From: Paenibacillus sp.
GTDB lineage: Bacteria > Bacillota > Bacilli > Paenibacillales > Paenibacillaceae
DNA: 6,943 nt
Assembly (NCBI GenBank): GCA_029256665.1
Contig: JAQSXN010000208.1
Coordinates: 1-6,943, forward strand
Direction: 5' to 3'
Shown here: one piece after another, positions 5,630 to 6,943 of the stretch
Layout of the letters: each line of letters begins with the position of its first letter
Numbering within the stretch: position 1 is the stretch's first letter
Made by a program: the position numbers and the translations under genes
Notes under the pieces: generated by a model
Database searches by the model: none
What the model was told of the DNA's origin: nothing
The model's input: only the letters and a program-made list of their open reading frames with translations

Positions 5630-5808
5630 TAGGAATGTTACCCATCTCGATCCGGTATCGATTATCGCATGCCGCTCTCGCGTTCGCCAAGCAAGATCCC
5701 CGTGGATAAAAACGGTCGTTCTGCAAAACATATCTTTATGTGCGCGTTCAAATAGTTCGATTTTCAGTGTTTTTATTGACCTGATGCTTCCGAAAGGGTG
5801 GGACGTAC

Positions 5809-6891
5809 TTGAAAGCATTAATTCCAATCACCGCGCTGGTCGTAGCCGCGTCGCTGCTCGCAACGCCTGCGGCGGTCGGGGCCGCTGCGGTCCGCCAGAA
5901 TCTTCATTCGGGCGGCGCCGCCTCCGTTTCCGACGTACGGCTGATGCAAGCGCACGCCGCCGCCGAGGAGGCGCCAACCGCCAACCCCTTCGACCAGCGA
6001 AGGGACCTGTACGATAAACTCAGCAGCGTGACGAACGTCGATTGGTCATGGATCGCGGCGGTGGATCAATACGAACGCTCCATGTCCAAAGCCAAGCCGA
6101 AGGCGCATCCCATGCTGGGGCAAATCGCCGGCGTGTTCGTTGAACCGGAGCGTTGGGCGGGGTCGCTCAATCCGGATTTCGACGACAGCTCGCCAGTCTC
6201 CATCTCCTTCTTTAAGGGAATCGGCAAGGACGGCGATGGCAACGGCGTCGCGGAGAGGGATAACGATTTCGATTTGTTGTATTCGCTCATCGCCTATATG
6301 GGTGCGAGCGGAACGACGGACGAGCGTTTCCCGTCCGGCGTATGGGACTATTACCATAATAGCCGCGCCGTTCAGCGCGTGCAGCAATTCGCCGCTATCT
6401 ACAAGCGTTTCGGCAAACTCGATTTGTTCGAACACGCCTTTCCCCTGCCGCTCGGCGCCACGTATTCGTACAAGGATACATGGGGGGATCGGAGAGGTTG
6501 GGGAGGCAGACGCAGCCATGAGGGAACGGACTTGTTTGCCGGACACGGCACCCCCGTCCGTAGCACGTGCTACGGCATCATCGAGATCAAGGGCTGGAAC
6601 AAATTCGGCGGCTGGCGAATCGGCATTCGCGACTTGAACAACCATTATCACTATTACGCGCATTTGTCCGGCTTCGACAAGACGCTTGGCGTCGGCGATA
6701 TCGTCACCGCCGGCCAGGTCGTGGGCTGGGTCGGCAGCTCCGGCTACGGCAAGCCGGGCACTTCGGGCAAGTTCCCGCCCCATCTCCATTACGGCGTCTA
6801 CAGCGACCGCGGCTTGCTGGAATGGGCATTCGATCCATACCCTATGCTGCGCCGCTGGGAGCAAGCGGAGCGGAAGCGGACGCGCAAGTAA
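5809..6891 (+). CDS. lytH: M23 metallopeptidase LytH, spore cortex L-Ala-D-Glu endopeptidase
   Basis: Secreted or membrane-anchored zinc peptidase of 360 residues. In B. subtilis, LytH (YunA) trims cortex stem peptides to single L-Ala residues in the late mother cell. Residues 4-27 are a hydrophobic signal/anchor with possible AxA cleavage near 24-27. Residues about 70-210 hold the LytH-specific region (VDWSWIAAVDQYERS, VSISFFKGIGKDGDGNG, VWDYYHNSRAVQRV). The M23 domain is at about 218-352: zinc ligands H237 and D241 in SHEGTD, H327 of the HLH motif, and catalytic H285 (YYAHLS) and H325. TWGDRRGWGGRR before the active site and FPPHLHYG within it are typical of LytH. The start is TTG with AAGGGTGG (5794-5801) 7 nt upstream. 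All catalytic residues are present. A LytM-like autolysin is less likely given the full-length similarity. Confidence 0.93.
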   Translation: MKALIPITALVVAASLLATPAAVGAAAVRQNLHSGGAASVSDVRLMQAHAAAEEAPTANPFDQRRDLYDKLSSVTNVDWSWIAAVDQYERSMSKAKPKAHPMLGQIAGVFVEPERWAGSLNPDFDDSSPVSISFFKGIGKDGDGNGVAERDNDFDLLYSLIAYMGASGTTDERFPSGVWDYYHNSRAVQRVQQFAAIYKRFGKLDLFEHAFPLPLGATYSYKDTWGDRRGWGGRRSHEGTDLFAGHGTPVRSTCYGIIEIKGWNKFGGWRIGIRDLNNHYHYYAHLSGFDKTLGVGDIVTAGQVVGWVGSSGYGKPGTSGKFPPHLHYGVYSDRGLLEWAFDPYPMLRRWEQAERKRTRK

Positions 6892-6892
6892 A

Positions 6893-6937
6893 GCTTTGGG
6901 CCGATCCGCGATCCATGCAAGTATGGATCTCCAAAGC
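6893..6937 (+). terminator. Possible terminator hairpin after lytH (cut by window end)
   Basis: GATCCAT (6910-6916) pairs with ATGGATC (6923-6929) around a 6-nt loop, and outer arms GCTTTGG (6893-6899) pair with CCAAAGC (6931-6937) with a 10-nt bulge on one side. It begins 1 nt after the lytH stop. No T tract is seen before the window ends, so termination is unproven. Confidence 0.4.
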
Positions 6938-6943
6938 GGCAAG

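Noticed and set aside
5627..5827. Minus-strand frame of 66 codons in the lipA-lytH gap
   Set aside because: Its start lies inside the lytH coding region, it covers the lytH ribosome site, and the peptide has no recognisable feature.
6046..6942. Minus-strand open frame (298 codons) opposite lytH
   Set aside because: Antisense to the M23 peptidase with complete active site; no ribosome site or family resemblance seen.

Overview
This is a chromosomal window from a spore-forming Firmicute, most likely of the Paenibacillaceae (Cohnella/Paenibacillus type). The evidence is the set of recognisable genes (YlbJ/SpoVV, LytH, YutD, LipA, a B. subtilis-type NAD kinase, a YjbI-like truncated globin), strong AGGAGG-type ribosome binding sites, several TTG starts, and a fairly GC-rich composition judged by eye. 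I see no phage genes, insertion sequences, tRNA, rRNA or CRISPR array. The genus is an inference.

Layout. 68-1174 (minus): a two-gene unit, group II truncated hemoglobin followed by a DUF2225 protein with two Cys pairs. 1289-1381 (minus): a 30-codon gene for a one-pass membrane micro-protein with its own extended -10 promoter, ribosome binding site and intrinsic terminator. 1382-1567: a divergent regulatory region with overlapping inverted repeats and a hairpin that covers the ylbJ Shine-Dalgarno. 1568-2680 (plus): ylbJ/spoVV. 2753-3544 (plus): NAD kinase from a TTG start, with a good sigma-A promoter in the gap. 3545-3795: a convergent intergenic region holding 2.5 tandem copies of a 51-bp repeat and a strong bidirectional terminator. 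3796-5511 (minus): lipA-yutD operon. 5809-6891 (plus): lytH, an M23 spore-cortex endopeptidase, transcribed away from lipA.

How the genes relate. Two genes belong to the mother-cell programme of sporulation: YlbJ/SpoVV (dipicolinic acid movement into the forespore, sigma-E in B. subtilis) and LytH (cortex peptide trimming, sigma-K in B. subtilis). A sequence upstream of lytH fits the sigma-K pattern. The others are housekeeping: NADP supply, lipoate synthesis, a heme protein. The lytH-lipA-yutD cluster is as I recall it from B. subtilis.

Nothing here is a clear new multi-gene system. The observations most worth following are the unannotated-size micro-protein gene, the 51-bp repeat whose units each carry a small imperfect hairpin, the ylbJ translation-blocking hairpin, and the long disordered tail on YutD.
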